Made by a program: the position numbers and the translations under genes. Of a stretch of DNA of 60,813 nucleotides, positions 33,336 through 42,411 are shown piece by piece. Location of the stretch: contig JAHBWF010000029.1 in the NCBI GenBank assembly GCA_019637105.1, positions 1 through 60,813 on the forward strand, read 5' to 3'. Within the stretch, counting starts at the first letter, position 1, and each line of letters starts with the position of its first letter. The stretch is from Labilithrix sp. Its GTDB lineage: Bacteria; Myxococcota_A; Polyangia; Polyangiales; Polyangiaceae. The notes under the pieces were generated by a model that ran no database searches, had not been told where the DNA came from, and saw only the letters and a list, made by a program, of their open reading frames with translations.

Positions 33336-35240
33336 TCACCCCCACTCGGTGCGCTGGACCACCGGCAGCTGGAGGGCGCGCTCGCGATCCAGGTCGAGGT
33401 TTCCGACGTGGAGGCAGAGCGGGGTCTGCACCCATTTGTAGATCGACTGCGTGAAGAGGCGGGCGAAGCGGGACGCCCAGACCGCGATCGCCGCCTCGTC
33501 GTGCTCCGGGAACATCGTCACGAGCACCTCGCGCACCTCGCCCGGCGACATCTTCTCGCCGGCGTAGAGGGCGAAGCAGGCGTCGAGCACCGGGAACGGC
33601 ATGAGGTCACGCTCGTCCTCCTGGTCCTCGGCGAGCTCCGCGGAGGCGGGCTTCTGCAGCGTGAGGACGAAGCCCGGCATCTTCGTCTTCTCGATGATGT
33701 AGTCGAGGAGGTAGCCCACGACGGTCTTCGGCACGTTCGCGATCACGCTGAGCGCGCCTTCCATGTCGCCGCCGATGGTCGTGTAGCCGACCGCCTTCTC
33801 GCTCATGTTGCTCGTCTGGAGGAACAGCCCGCTCGCCGAGTTCGTCCAGGTCCACATGCGCTCCGCGCGGATGCGGGCCTGCACGTTCTGGCGCGCCATC
33901 TTTCCGAGCGTCTCGCCGGGCTGGAGCATCTGCTCCACCGCGCGGAGCTCCGCCTCGAACGCGTCGTCGATCGGGACGATCGCGAGCGGCGCGTCGAGGT
34001 CCTTCGCGGCCTGCACCGCCGCGGCCTGGGTCTCCTTCGACGAGTACCGCGACGGCATGAAGAACGCGCGGAGGATCTGGCGCGCCTTCTCCCGCTCGCC
34101 CTCCTCGCCGAGGTGGCCGAAGCGCCGGTGGATCCAGCGACGCGCGACGTAGAGGCAGAGCAGGCTGTCGCGGCCGCCGGAGAGCGCGACGCCGATGGTC
34201 TGGAAGGCGCCGACCTTCTCGAAGTAGTCGCCGACCCCGAGCGCCAGCGCGTCGAGCAGGTCTTCGCAGAAGTCCTCGCGCGGCGTCGTCGACGGGGCCG
34301 GGCCGGGCAGGAAGAAGCTCCGGTTCGCGGGGATCGGGTACGCGAGGCGCTCGCGGTCGCCGGTCTTCGACTTCACCGCCACGCGGTGGATCTCGGGGCT
34401 CGTGGCGGCGAACGTCTCCTGGTCGGCGCGCCAGGTCGTGTTCTCCTGGCGGAGACGACGCGTGCGGTCGAGGTCGACGTTCACCGCCCCGAAGCCCTCC
34501 TGGTAGCGAGGGCGCTCGAAGACGATGCGCCCGTTCTGCGCGACGAAGCCGCCGCCGTCGAACACGAGGCCGTCGTTCGCGCCGACGAGGTTCGAGTAGA
34601 CGACGGTGCACTGGTTGTCGCCCGCGCGCGTCGCGATCATCTCGCGGCGCGTCGCCATCACGCCGAGCCGGTACGGCGACGCCGAGATGTTCACCACGAC
34701 CTCGGCGCCCGCGTAGGAGCGCCGCCGCATCGGCCCGTCGGGCGACCAGAGGTCCTCGCAGACCTCGAGCGCGAGGCCGCCGAAATCGAAGTCGAAGACC
34801 AGGTCGCCGAACGGCACGCCTCGCACCTGGTCGACGAGCCCGGGCGTCCCGCGCGCGAAGACCCGCGCCTCGTAGAAGACGTTGTACGTCGGGAGCTTCT
34901 CCTTCGGGACGACGCCGACGACGGCGCCCCCGTGGACGAGCGCCGCCGAGTTGTAGAGGTGCGCCCCTCGCTCGACGGTGAGGCCGAGCACGAACACGGA
35001 CGCGAGGTCCCTCGTCTCCCTCGCGAAGCGCTCGAGCTCGGCCCACTGGGCGTCGACGAACGCGCGCCACTGGACGAGGTCCTCCGGGGAGTAGCCGGCG
35101 ATGAGCTGCTCGGGGAGCGCCACGAGCGTCGCGCCGTCGTCGGCCGCGCGCCGCGCGATCTCGACGGCGCGGTCGACGTTCGAGCGGACCGCCCCGACGG
35201 TGGTGTTCACGTTCGCGACGGCGATGCGGATGAGCCTCAT
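33336..35240 (-). CDS. nadE: glutamine-dependent NAD+ synthetase
   Basis: A 634-residue two-domain enzyme. Residues about 1-280 are a nitrilase-type glutaminase with the Glu-Lys-Cys triad in LPEQLIAGYSPED, PKEKLPTYNVFYE and LEVCEDLW. The C-terminal half is the ATP-pyrophosphatase synthetase, with the PP-loop ALSGGRDSLLCL. It makes NAD+ from nicotinate adenine dinucleotide, ATP and glutamine. The ATG at 35240 begins MRLIRIAVANVNTTVG, typical of the nitrilase start; the in-frame extension upstream is dropped. nadD, the preceding step in the pathway, is also in this window at 58 kb, but not linked. Confidence 0.96.
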   Translation of the reverse strand: MRLIRIAVANVNTTVGAVRSNVDRAVEIARRAADDGATLVALPEQLIAGYSPEDLVQWRAFVDAQWAELERFARETRDLASVFVLGLTVERGAHLYNSAALVHGGAVVGVVPKEKLPTYNVFYEARVFARGTPGLVDQVRGVPFGDLVFDFDFGGLALEVCEDLWSPDGPMRRRSYAGAEVVVNISASPYRLGVMATRREMIATRAGDNQCTVVYSNLVGANDGLVFDGGGFVAQNGRIVFERPRYQEGFGAVNVDLDRTRRLRQENTTWRADQETFAATSPEIHRVAVKSKTGDRERLAYPIPANRSFFLPGPAPSTTPREDFCEDLLDALALGVGDYFEKVGAFQTIGVALSGGRDSLLCLYVARRWIHRRFGHLGEEGEREKARQILRAFFMPSRYSSKETQAAAVQAAKDLDAPLAIVPIDDAFEAELRAVEQMLQPGETLGKMARQNVQARIRAERMWTWTNSASGLFLQTSNMSEKAVGYTTIGGDMEGALSVIANVPKTVVGYLLDYIIEKTKMPGFVLTLQKPASAELAEDQEDERDLMPFPVLDACFALYAGEKMSPGEVREVLVTMFPEHDEAAIAVWASRFARLFTQSIYKWVQTPLCLHVGNLDLDRERALQLPVVQRTEWG

Positions 35241-35729
35241 TCGACGATTACCCGGGCGCAGAGGACGGGGGAGATGCGAAGGCGGGGCCAACCGTTCTCT
35301 GGTTCGAGAGGTCCCGCCGCGCCACGCCGGCGCCGGGGATGCTCTAGCGGCGGACGTAGGCGATGACGAGAGAAAGGAAAGGGCACGAGGAGAAATACGG
35401 GATATCGGGCGGAGTTGAGCGCCTCGCGGCGCCGCCGAGCGCGTCCGGCGGGCGCCGCGCCCGGGAGCGAACGCGAGCGCCACGCGCTTCGAGCGCTACG
35501 CCGGGCCGCGCGGGCGAGGTGGGCTCATCGATGATCCGGATCGGCGCTGGGGACGCGACGCGCCGCGATCGAATCGTACGCACACAATGTCGTGACGACG
35601 AAAAGACGAACCATTTCAAGCCCCATCGGCGCACGACGGACGCGCCGAGGCTTGGCACTTCGCGTGCTCCACCTTTCGTCGGCGCGCGGCCCGGGACGAG
35701 GGGGCCGCGCCCGGCGGAAGGAGAGCGAG
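35241..35729. other. intergenic interval without recognised gene
   Basis: A 489-bp gap between the divergent nadE and repeat-lipoprotein genes. A leftward frame (35344-35658) is open, but it has an Arg/Ala-rich, motif-free composition and is judged non-coding. The promoter for the lipoprotein gene should lie near 35560-35720, where the sequence becomes less GC-rich. No hairpin or repeat stands out. Confidence 0.5.
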
Positions 35730-36773
35730 ATGAAGAGGCTCGACGTGCGATGGATCATTGGCTGCGCGCTCGGCGCGTTCGTCGCGGGCAGCGTGGGCTG
35801 CGCGCCGGTCGCCATGCCCGAGGAGAAGGGGAGGACCCAGCAGAAGCAGCTCGCGCCGCGCGCGATGATCGCGACGAAGGCGTCCGCGTCCACACGGAGC
35901 GCCTTCGGCATCTCCGAGTGGCGGCTCTTCCGCGGCAAGAGCAGCGTCTACCTCACCGGCTACGACGGCGCGGGCAAGGCCGTGAAGGGCGTCTCGGTCG
36001 CGTTCACCGGATCGAAGAAGGGCGCCCGCCTCCGCGGGCGCATCCACGACGGGACGAGGTACAGCGCGTACTACGCGTACGGGGCGAAGAGCGTCAGCCA
36101 GAGCCCGGCGCTGGCCCGCGGCTCGGAGGCCTTCTTGAAGCAGGCGCTCTCCGACGTCGGCGGCCTCCGCCGCTTCGTGGCGGGCGCGTCGGGCGCTCGG
36201 ACGACGCTCGACTCCGGCTGCGCCGGCGACCTGCTCGCGATCCTCCTCGACGCGATGCAGTGCCTGCAGGCGCAGGGCAACACGCCGGCGGGCCAGCAGC
36301 TCTGCGTCAACGCCGCGATCGCCGCGCAGCAGGCTGGCCAGAGCTGCCAGGGCACCGGGACGATCGATCCGACCGGCGGCGCGGGCTCGGGAGGCAGCGA
36401 TCCCTTCAATCCTCCGTTCGATCCGAACGATCCGTTCGGGGGCTTCGACCCGAACAACCCGTCCGGCAACGTCGATCCGAACAACCCGTCCGGCAACGTC
36501 GATCCGAACGATCCGTTCGGGGGCTTCGACCCGAACAACCCGTCCGGCAACTTCGACCCGAACGATCCGTTCGGCGATCAGAGCTGCTCCTCGTGCAACG
36601 GCGCCGGGGGCGACATCTACGGCGACCCGTACAACGGGGACATCGGCTACTACGGCGACAACGACGGCTGGGGTGGCGGCTACGACAACGCCGGGGGCGG
36701 CGGCTACGACAACGGCTACGACAACGCCGGGGGCGGCGGCTACGACAACGGCGGCGGCTACGACAACGAGTGA
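35730..36773 (+). CDS. lipoprotein with DPNxP and GGYDN repeats
   Basis: A 347-residue lipoprotein with lipobox VGC (Cys24). A small soluble domain (about 45-200) with two Cys pairs is followed by tandem DPN(N/D)P(F/S)G repeats (about residues 230-280) and then GGGYDNG-type repeats to the end. The repeat tail is Asn/Asp/Gly-rich and probably extended, perhaps binding calcium or surface partners. A good ribosome-binding site (GGAAGGAGAG) precedes ATG at 35730. Function is unknown. Confidence 0.82.
   Translation: MKRLDVRWIIGCALGAFVAGSVGCAPVAMPEEKGRTQQKQLAPRAMIATKASASTRSAFGISEWRLFRGKSSVYLTGYDGAGKAVKGVSVAFTGSKKGARLRGRIHDGTRYSAYYAYGAKSVSQSPALARGSEAFLKQALSDVGGLRRFVAGASGARTTLDSGCAGDLLAILLDAMQCLQAQGNTPAGQQLCVNAAIAAQQAGQSCQGTGTIDPTGGAGSGGSDPFNPPFDPNDPFGGFDPNNPSGNVDPNNPSGNVDPNDPFGGFDPNNPSGNFDPNDPFGDQSCSSCNGAGGDIYGDPYNGDIGYYGDNDGWGGGYDNAGGGGYDNGYDNAGGGGYDNGGGYDNE
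36418..36572 (+). repeat. coding tandem repeats (DPN(N/D)P...) in lipoprotein
   Basis: Near-identical 27-30-bp units (GATCCGAACGATCCGTTCGG and variants) encode Asp-Pro-Asn motifs. A second set of units codes GGGGYDNG at 36670-36770. Both are inside the lipoprotein gene. Confidence 0.85.
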
Positions 36774-36860
36774 TCGTCGACGGCTCGAAGCGGAGCGCGG
36801 CGGCTCGCGGGGCCGGTCCGCGCGCGACGCGACGCGCCTGACGCGGGCGGTGAGGCCCGG

Positions 36861-37793
36861 TCACCGCCCGCGCCGTGAGGACCTCGTCCTGGCGCCGCGG
36901 GCGACGCCTTCGCTTCGGAGGAAATCGACGAAGGCGCGCAACGTCGGCGGGACCTGCGTCCGGCTCGGGTAATAGAGGTAGAGGCCGGGGAACGCCGGCG
37001 ACCACGGCTGGAGGACGCGGACCAGGCGACCTTCGCGGATCAGCTCCTCGATGCGCGGCTCGAAGACGTACGCGACGCCGAGGCCTCCGAGCGCGGCGAG
37101 GATCGCGAGCTCGACGTCGGTCGCGATGAGCGGCCCGTCGACGGCGATCTCGAAGGGCTTCTTGTTCCGCTCGAACTCCCAGCGGTAGAGGTTCCCGTCC
37201 GTCGGCATCCGGATGTTGATGCATCGGTGGCGGTGGAGATCGCGCGGCGTCTTCGGGACGCCGTGGCGGGCGAAATACGCCGGCGCGCCGACGGCCATCA
37301 TCTCGAAGTCTCGACCGAGCTTCACGGCGACCATGTCCTTCTCGAGGCGCTCCCCGATGCGGACGCCGGCGTCGTAGCGGCCCTTCACGATGTCGGAGAG
37401 CGCGTCCTCGATCGTCACGTCGACGACGACGTCGGGGTGAGCGTCGTGAAAGCGCCCGAGGAGCGGGCCGAGGAGCCCGATCGCGAGGCGCGGCACGTTG
37501 AGGCGGAGCGTGCCGGCGACGCGCCCGCGCGAACGCGTCACCTCGCCGAGGGCGCCGTCGAGCTCGCTCATCGCCGGCGCGAGGCGCTCGAGGAGGCGCG
37601 CGCCCGCTTCGCTCGTCGCGACGCTCCGGGTCGTGCGGTTCAGGAGGCGGACGCCGAGGCGCTCCTCGAGCCCGCGCATCGTCTGGCTCAGCGCCGAAGG
37701 CGACACGCGGAGGTGCGCCGCCGCGCGCGCGAAGCTCCCGTGCTCGACGATCGCCATGAAGGCCCTGAGGTCCGCGAAGTCGCGCCCGCGCAT
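36861..37793 (-). CDS. LysR-family transcriptional regulator
   Basis: A 310-residue regulator. The N-terminal helix-turn-helix (DLRAFMAIVEHGSFARAAA, then SPSALSQTMRGLEERLGVRLLNRTTR) and a C-terminal co-inducer-binding domain are of usual LysR size. The ATG at 37793 begins MRGRDFADLRAF; the upstream in-frame extension reaches into the divergent gene and is rejected. It is divergent from an aldo-keto reductase with a palindrome between them, which suggests autoregulation and control of the reductase in response to a small molecule. Confidence 0.95.
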   Translation of the reverse strand: MRGRDFADLRAFMAIVEHGSFARAAAHLRVSPSALSQTMRGLEERLGVRLLNRTTRSVATSEAGARLLERLAPAMSELDGALGEVTRSRGRVAGTLRLNVPRLAIGLLGPLLGRFHDAHPDVVVDVTIEDALSDIVKGRYDAGVRIGERLEKDMVAVKLGRDFEMMAVGAPAYFARHGVPKTPRDLHRHRCINIRMPTDGNLYRWEFERNKKPFEIAVDGPLIATDVELAILAALGGLGVAYVFEPRIEELIREGRLVRVLQPWSPAFPGLYLYYPSRTQVPPTLRAFVDFLRSEGVARGARTRSSRRGR

Positions 37794-37794
37794 T

Positions 37795-37812
37795 ATGTAC
37801 GATTTACTACAT
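37795..37812. promoter_or_regulatory. candidate LysR operator, ATGTA-N8-TACAT palindrome
   Basis: An exact 5-bp inverted repeat with an 8-bp spacer lies between the LysR start (37793) and the aldo-keto reductase start (37870). LysR regulators bind partial dyads of this size in divergent promoters, so it is a good operator candidate. It is AT-rich against a GC-rich background. Confidence 0.5.
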
Positions 37813-37869
37813 GACCCAATTCGATTCGGAAGGATTCTCGACGGCGCGCGAGGACCGTAGCGTCGGGGC

Positions 37870-38943
37870 ATGAACACGACGCTCTCCCTCGACAGGTACC
37901 GCCTCCTCGGCCGCTCCGGCCTCCGCGTCTCTCCGCTCGCGCTCGGCGCGATGACCTTCGGCTCCGACTGGGGCTGGGGCGCCGACGGCGACGAGACGCG
38001 CCGGATCTTCGACGCCTACGTCGACCGCGGCGGCAACTTCATCGACACGGCGAACCAGTACACGAACGGCTCGTCGGAGAAGCTCCTCGGCGAGATCGCC
38101 GAAGGCAAACGCGAGCGCCTCGTCGTCGCGACGAAGTACACGATCGCGACGCGCCCGAGGGATCCGAACTCGGGCGGCAACCACAAGAAGAGCATGGTGC
38201 GCTCGGTCGAGCAGAGCCTCGGCCGCCTCCGCACCGACTACGTCGATCTGCTCTACCTCCACGCGTGGGACTTCACGACGCCGGTCGAGGAGATCCTCCG
38301 CGCGATGGACGACCTCGTCCGCGCCGGCAAGGTCCTCTACGTCGGCATCTCCGACGCGCCTGCGTGGCAGGTGTCGCGGATGCAGGCGATCGCGGACCTG
38401 CGCGGGTGGTCGCCGCTCGTCGCGCTCCAGATCGAGTACAGCCTCGTCGAGCGCACCGTCGAGCGCGACCTCCTCCCGATGGCGAAGGAGATGGGGCTCG
38501 GCGTCCTGCCGTGGTCGCCGCTCGCGAGGGGGGTCTTGACCGGCAAGTACACGAAGGCCGATCTCGACGCCGGGCAAGGCGTCGGCGTCCCGGCCGGCAC
38601 GCGGAAGAACGTCGCCGCGGCGGCCGGCTCGCTCACCGAGCGCGGCCTGGCGCTCGCCGACGTCGTGAAGGACGTCGCCGGCGAGCTCGGCAAGACGCCG
38701 AGCCAGGTCGCGATCGCGTGGACGCTGAAGCACCCCGCCGTCACGGCGCCGATCGTCGGCGCGCGCACCGAGCAGCAGCTGCTCGACGACCTCGGCGCGC
38801 TCGACGTCCGCCTCGAAGGCGAGCACCTCACGCGCCTCGAGCGCGCGAGCGCGATCGAGCGCGGCTTCCCGCACGACTTCCTCGAGCGCCCGATGACGCG
38901 GTCGCTGATCTTCGGCGACGCGGCGATCGAGCAGCGCCGCTGA
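37870..38943 (+). CDS. aldo/keto reductase
   Basis: A 357-residue NAD(P)H-dependent (beta/alpha)8-barrel reductase. The catalytic tetrad is visible as Asp in NFIDTANQYTNG with the Tyr of the same segment, Lys in VATKYT and His in YLHAWD. C-terminal cofactor residues lie around PIVGARTEQQL. It resembles the general stress/YhdN-type group rather than a named biosynthetic enzyme. It is likely controlled by the divergent LysR regulator. Confidence 0.93.
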   Translation: MNTTLSLDRYRLLGRSGLRVSPLALGAMTFGSDWGWGADGDETRRIFDAYVDRGGNFIDTANQYTNGSSEKLLGEIAEGKRERLVVATKYTIATRPRDPNSGGNHKKSMVRSVEQSLGRLRTDYVDLLYLHAWDFTTPVEEILRAMDDLVRAGKVLYVGISDAPAWQVSRMQAIADLRGWSPLVALQIEYSLVERTVERDLLPMAKEMGLGVLPWSPLARGVLTGKYTKADLDAGQGVGVPAGTRKNVAAAAGSLTERGLALADVVKDVAGELGKTPSQVAIAWTLKHPAVTAPIVGARTEQQLLDDLGALDVRLEGEHLTRLERASAIERGFPHDFLERPMTRSLIFGDAAIEQRR

Positions 38944-38968
38944 GCGCGAGGCGGCGGCGCGCGCTCCC

Positions 38969-39436
38969 CTACGCGCCCTCGACCTCGCCGTGCGCGGGCC
39001 GGCGCCGATGCGCCTCTTCGACGAGCCCTTTGAGGTTGTTCAACGCCAGGCGCCAGCCGCCTTCGGCGTGCGCGCGCGCGGCCTTCGACACGTTCGCGTC
39101 CTGAACGACCGCGACCCGCGTACCGCCCGCGTCGTCCCCGAGCTCGATCGTGACCCGGTGGACGTTGTCGACGTGGAGCACGTCCCTGGAGTGCGGATCG
39201 ACGAACGCGTACTCGAGCAGGCGTTCGTCCTCGACGCGGTGGACGAAGCCCTCGACGCGCGTACGCCAGCCGGCCACCGCGAACCTCCAGACGAAGGGCC
39301 GACCGACGCGCCACGCCGCGACGACCTCCTCGACGGGCATGATCTTCGTGATGGTCTCGGGCGCGAGCAGCGCGTCCCACACGGCTCGCCGAGGGGCGGC
39401 GACGAGCACGGACGCGCGCGCGACGAGGTTCTCCAT
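38969..39436 (-). CDS. SRPBCC (START/AHSA1-like) domain protein
   Basis: A 155-residue single-domain protein of the helix-grip fold. It has ASVLVAAPRRAVWDALLAPETITKIMP at the start, a central VAGWRTRVEGFVHRVEDERLLEY, and a C-terminal helix with GGWRLALNNLKGLVE, all typical of the AHSA1/polyketide-cyclase group. Ligand and role are unknown. The ATG at 39436 is chosen; the long in-frame reading upstream is a shadow of the beta-propeller gene. Confidence 0.88.
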   Translation of the reverse strand: MENLVARASVLVAAPRRAVWDALLAPETITKIMPVEEVVAAWRVGRPFVWRFAVAGWRTRVEGFVHRVEDERLLEYAFVDPHSRDVLHVDNVHRVTIELGDDAGGTRVAVVQDANVSKAARAHAEGGWRLALNNLKGLVEEAHRRRPAHGEVEGA

Positions 39437-39534
39437 GCACGAAAGGCTATCGCCGTTCGCGGGCGGCGGGAGCGACTTCCGCGTACGCGGACGCACGCAC
39501 GCGGGAGGCGCTCGGCGCCTCGGACGGCGCGGCG

Positions 39535-40593
39535 TCAGGGCCGCGGAGACGCGCGGTGCGGGCGGCGGATCCAGCCGTCGATCTTCGCGCGCGCCGCCGC
39601 GGGATCGCCGCCCGTCCCCTCGAAGCCGACGAGGTAGACGTGGTCGTCGTACCAGCCGGTCACCAGCGCGCGCTTGCCGTCCGGGAAGACGGCGAGCCCG
39701 CTGCCGCGGTCCATCCCGGGCACCGTGTACACGCGCGCGGTCCAGTCCTCGGTGTCCACGACCGACACGCTGTTCGTCTCTCCGCCGTAGTCCGCCGACC
39801 ACACCCAGCGACCGTCGCGCGAGACCTCGAGCGACTTCGGCGAGCTGCCGACGTGCAGCGTGTGCACGACCTTCTCGGTCGCCACGTCGAGCGCGTGCAG
39901 CATCGAGTCGTGGTAGCAGGACACGAAGAGCAGCCTGTCGTCCGGAGACAGCGTCAGGTGACGCGGGATCGCGCACGCCGGGAGGGTGTGCCGATCCTCC
40001 ATGTCCGGCCCGCGGAACACGTCGATCGAGGCGCTGTTGAAGTTGGCCGCGAAGAGGACGCCGTCGCGCGTCATCGCCATGCCGCGCGGGTTCAGGCCGG
40101 TGGTCGCGAGCGTGCGGATCGCCTTGCCCGTCGCGATCTCGATCTGCGTCACCGACTTGCCCGACCAGTTCGCGGCGAAGAGGTGCCTCCCGTCGGGAGA
40201 CTGCACGAGGATCTTCGGGTGCGGGCCGGTCGCGATCTCGCGCGTCACCTTGCGCGTCGCGAGGTCGATGAACTGGACGCTGTTGCGGAGGAAGTTCGAC
40301 GCGTAGATCGTCGAGCCGTCGGCGGAGAGCACGCTCTCCACGACGTTGCCGGGCACGTTGATCGTCGCCTCGTGCTCCAGGGTGGTCGCGTCGAAGACGT
40401 CGATGTTTTTCCCGTTCGCCTGGCCGAAGTTCGTCACGTAGGCGCGCTTGCCGTCGGGCGAGAGGATGACGCCCTTCGGCATCGATCCCGTCGAGGCGAC
40501 GGCCTGCACCTCGAGGCGCGGCGGCTGGGCGCGCGCGCCCGGCGCGACGGTGGCCGCGAGGAGCGCGGCGAGGAGGGTCGCTGGGAGCCTCAC
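39535..40593 (-). CDS. secreted YVTN-type beta-propeller protein
   Basis: A 352-residue exported protein (signal peptide, cleavage near PGARA-Q). It is made of about seven propeller blades with SPDGKRAYVTN, SADGSTIYASN, SPDGRHLFAAN and similar YVTN-type units. Such proteins are usually surface or periplasmic scaffolds or enzymes of the 6-phosphogluconolactonase/YncE style. No catalytic residues are identifiable. The downstream gene on the same strand is 98 nt away. Confidence 0.9.
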   Translation of the reverse strand: MRLPATLLAALLAATVAPGARAQPPRLEVQAVASTGSMPKGVILSPDGKRAYVTNFGQANGKNIDVFDATTLEHEATINVPGNVVESVLSADGSTIYASNFLRNSVQFIDLATRKVTREIATGPHPKILVQSPDGRHLFAANWSGKSVTQIEIATGKAIRTLATTGLNPRGMAMTRDGVLFAANFNSASIDVFRGPDMEDRHTLPACAIPRHLTLSPDDRLLFVSCYHDSMLHALDVATEKVVHTLHVGSSPKSLEVSRDGRWVWSADYGGETNSVSVVDTEDWTARVYTVPGMDRGSGLAVFPDGKRALVTGWYDDHVYLVGFEGTGGDPAAARAKIDGWIRRPHRASPRP

Positions 40594-40737
40594 GTCCCGT
40601 TGTGTAGCGTCTACGTCGGTCGCCGCGCAACCGGAGGACGCCTCGGGTCGCGCGGCGCCGCCCTCTCGGTCAAGCGCGCGACGCCGTCGAGCACGGAGCC
40701 TCGTGCCCTGAGCCCATGGTTCGCCGGGCTCGGGACG

Positions 40738-42330
40738 CTAGCCGCCGACGATGCGCACGGCGCCGAGGCGGATCGCGTGTTCGAGCCAGCTCCCGATCCG
40801 CGCCTGGGGATCGCGCGCGTCGACGACGGGGGCCAGGCCGAGCTCGACCATCTCGTCCAGCGCCGGCTGGCTGCTCGTCCCGACGCCGTCGTAGAGCGCG
40901 CTCTTCATCGACATCGCGATCTGAGGCATGCCCGCGGGCGGCGCGGGCGGCGCCTTCACCTTCGCGGCGTCGATGCAGTCCGATACGTCGTTGGTCGCGG
41001 TCATGCGCTTCGTGAGGCTGGCGACGTCCCAACGCGTCCGCAGCGTGGCCGCGATCGACGAGTGCTCGAGCTGCGTCTTGCAGACGTAGCCCTTCTTCAC
41101 CGTCGGACCGATGACGAACGCCGGGACCCGGAAGCCGAGCTGCTCGAACTCGTCGTCGTCGTCGACCGTCTTCGGCGGCGGGACGTGGTCGTAGAACCCG
41201 CCGTTCTCGTCATAGGTGACGATGAGGAGCGTCTTCGGCCAGAGCGGGCTCTCGGCGAGCGCCTTGTAGACGCTCGCGATGAACGCCTGGCCCCGAAGGA
41301 TGTTGTGCGACGGATGGTCGTCGCTCGCCGTGTAGTCGGGATCGATCATCGAGAACGACGGGAGCGTCCCGTTCTTGGCGGCGTCGAAGAACTGGCCGAT
41401 CGGCGCGCTCGTCCCGTTGAGCGCCTTCGTCGGGAAACCGCCGAGGACCCAGGTCGTGATGCCGGCCGCGTAGTTCTTCGCCGAGAGGCCCTTGTCCTTC
41501 AGGACGTCCCAGATCGTCTTGGGCGCGATGAAGAGCGGCGTGTTGTTCTTCCGACCCTTCGACGTCGTCGCGTGCAGGTAGAAGCGGTTCGGCCAGGTCG
41601 GTCCCATCACGCTCGAGAACCAGCGATCGCAGACGGCGAAGTTGTCCGCGAACCAGTAATAGAGCGGGATCTGGCTCCGGTCGTGGTAGCCCATCGCCTC
41701 CTCCTCGGAGGCTCCCGCGTGCGCCTTGACGAAGCCGTCGTTGAGCCCGCCGTTGAACTGGGCGCGCGCCGCGTCCCAGCCGTGGGGCGGATCCTCCGGC
41801 GTGAAGTTCGACATCTTGAAGACGGCGACCGACGATCCGTCGGGAGCGGGGTTCGACTCGGTCCCCTTGAGGCCGTCGACCGTCGCCTTGCTCGCGTACG
41901 CCGCGTCGGTCGAGAGCGCGCCGAGGAAGTGGTCGAACGAGCGGTTCTCCATCATCAGGACGACGATGTGCTCGATCCCCGCGAGGAGCTCCTTGGGCGA
42001 GAGCTTCGGCGGCTCGGGGAGCGACACGTCCGCGCCCGCGTCCGAGGGGGGCGCGACGCCGGAGGGCGAGCCTCCGGACGGCGGCGGCTCCACCCCGCGC
42101 GGATCGGGCTCCGCGCCGAGCGGCCCTTCGCCGCCCGCTTCGCTCCCGCACCCCATGGCGACCGCGCCGATCCCGAGACCGATGCCCTGAAGCGCGGCGC
42201 GACGCGTGAGCCGATCGCTCCCGGACGTACCGCTCTCCGACCCCTCGACACGTTTCGCTCGCCGCACGGCGCGGAACCTACCGTGCGCGGCCCCCGCGCG
42301 CACGACATTCCCGAGGCAGAGACGTGACAT
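40738..42330 (-). CDS. Tat-exported phosphoesterase/phospholipase C-type lipoprotein
   Basis: A 530-residue protein of the non-specific phospholipase C/acid phosphatase family. The VVLMMENRSFDHFLGAL motif and YDENGGFYDHVPPP, the metal-binding signatures, are intact. The leader contains TRRAALQGIGLGIGAVAMGC, a twin-arginine signal with a lipobox-like Cys at its end, so it should be exported folded and lipid-anchored. The true start could be a GTG nearer the Arg pair. The substrate (phospholipid or phosphomonoester) is not certain. Confidence 0.9.
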   Translation of the reverse strand: MSRLCLGNVVRAGAAHGRFRAVRRAKRVEGSESGTSGSDRLTRRAALQGIGLGIGAVAMGCGSEAGGEGPLGAEPDPRGVEPPPSGGSPSGVAPPSDAGADVSLPEPPKLSPKELLAGIEHIVVLMMENRSFDHFLGALSTDAAYASKATVDGLKGTESNPAPDGSSVAVFKMSNFTPEDPPHGWDAARAQFNGGLNDGFVKAHAGASEEEAMGYHDRSQIPLYYWFADNFAVCDRWFSSVMGPTWPNRFYLHATTSKGRKNNTPLFIAPKTIWDVLKDKGLSAKNYAAGITTWVLGGFPTKALNGTSAPIGQFFDAAKNGTLPSFSMIDPDYTASDDHPSHNILRGQAFIASVYKALAESPLWPKTLLIVTYDENGGFYDHVPPPKTVDDDDEFEQLGFRVPAFVIGPTVKKGYVCKTQLEHSSIAATLRTRWDVASLTKRMTATNDVSDCIDAAKVKAPPAPPAGMPQIAMSMKSALYDGVGTSSQPALDEMVELGLAPVVDARDPQARIGSWLEHAIRLGAVRIVGG

Positions 42331-42411
42331 CGCTGCGCGTGACCGGCGGCGACGCTCCGCGTGACGCCGCCCGCCGGGCGGCCTCGCGATCCACGCGGAC
42401 CGAGGGCGCCG

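Noticed and set aside
35344-35658. Leftward 104-codon frame upstream of the repeat lipoprotein gene
   Set aside because: Arg/Ala-rich, no signal or motif; sits in a promoter-sized gap.
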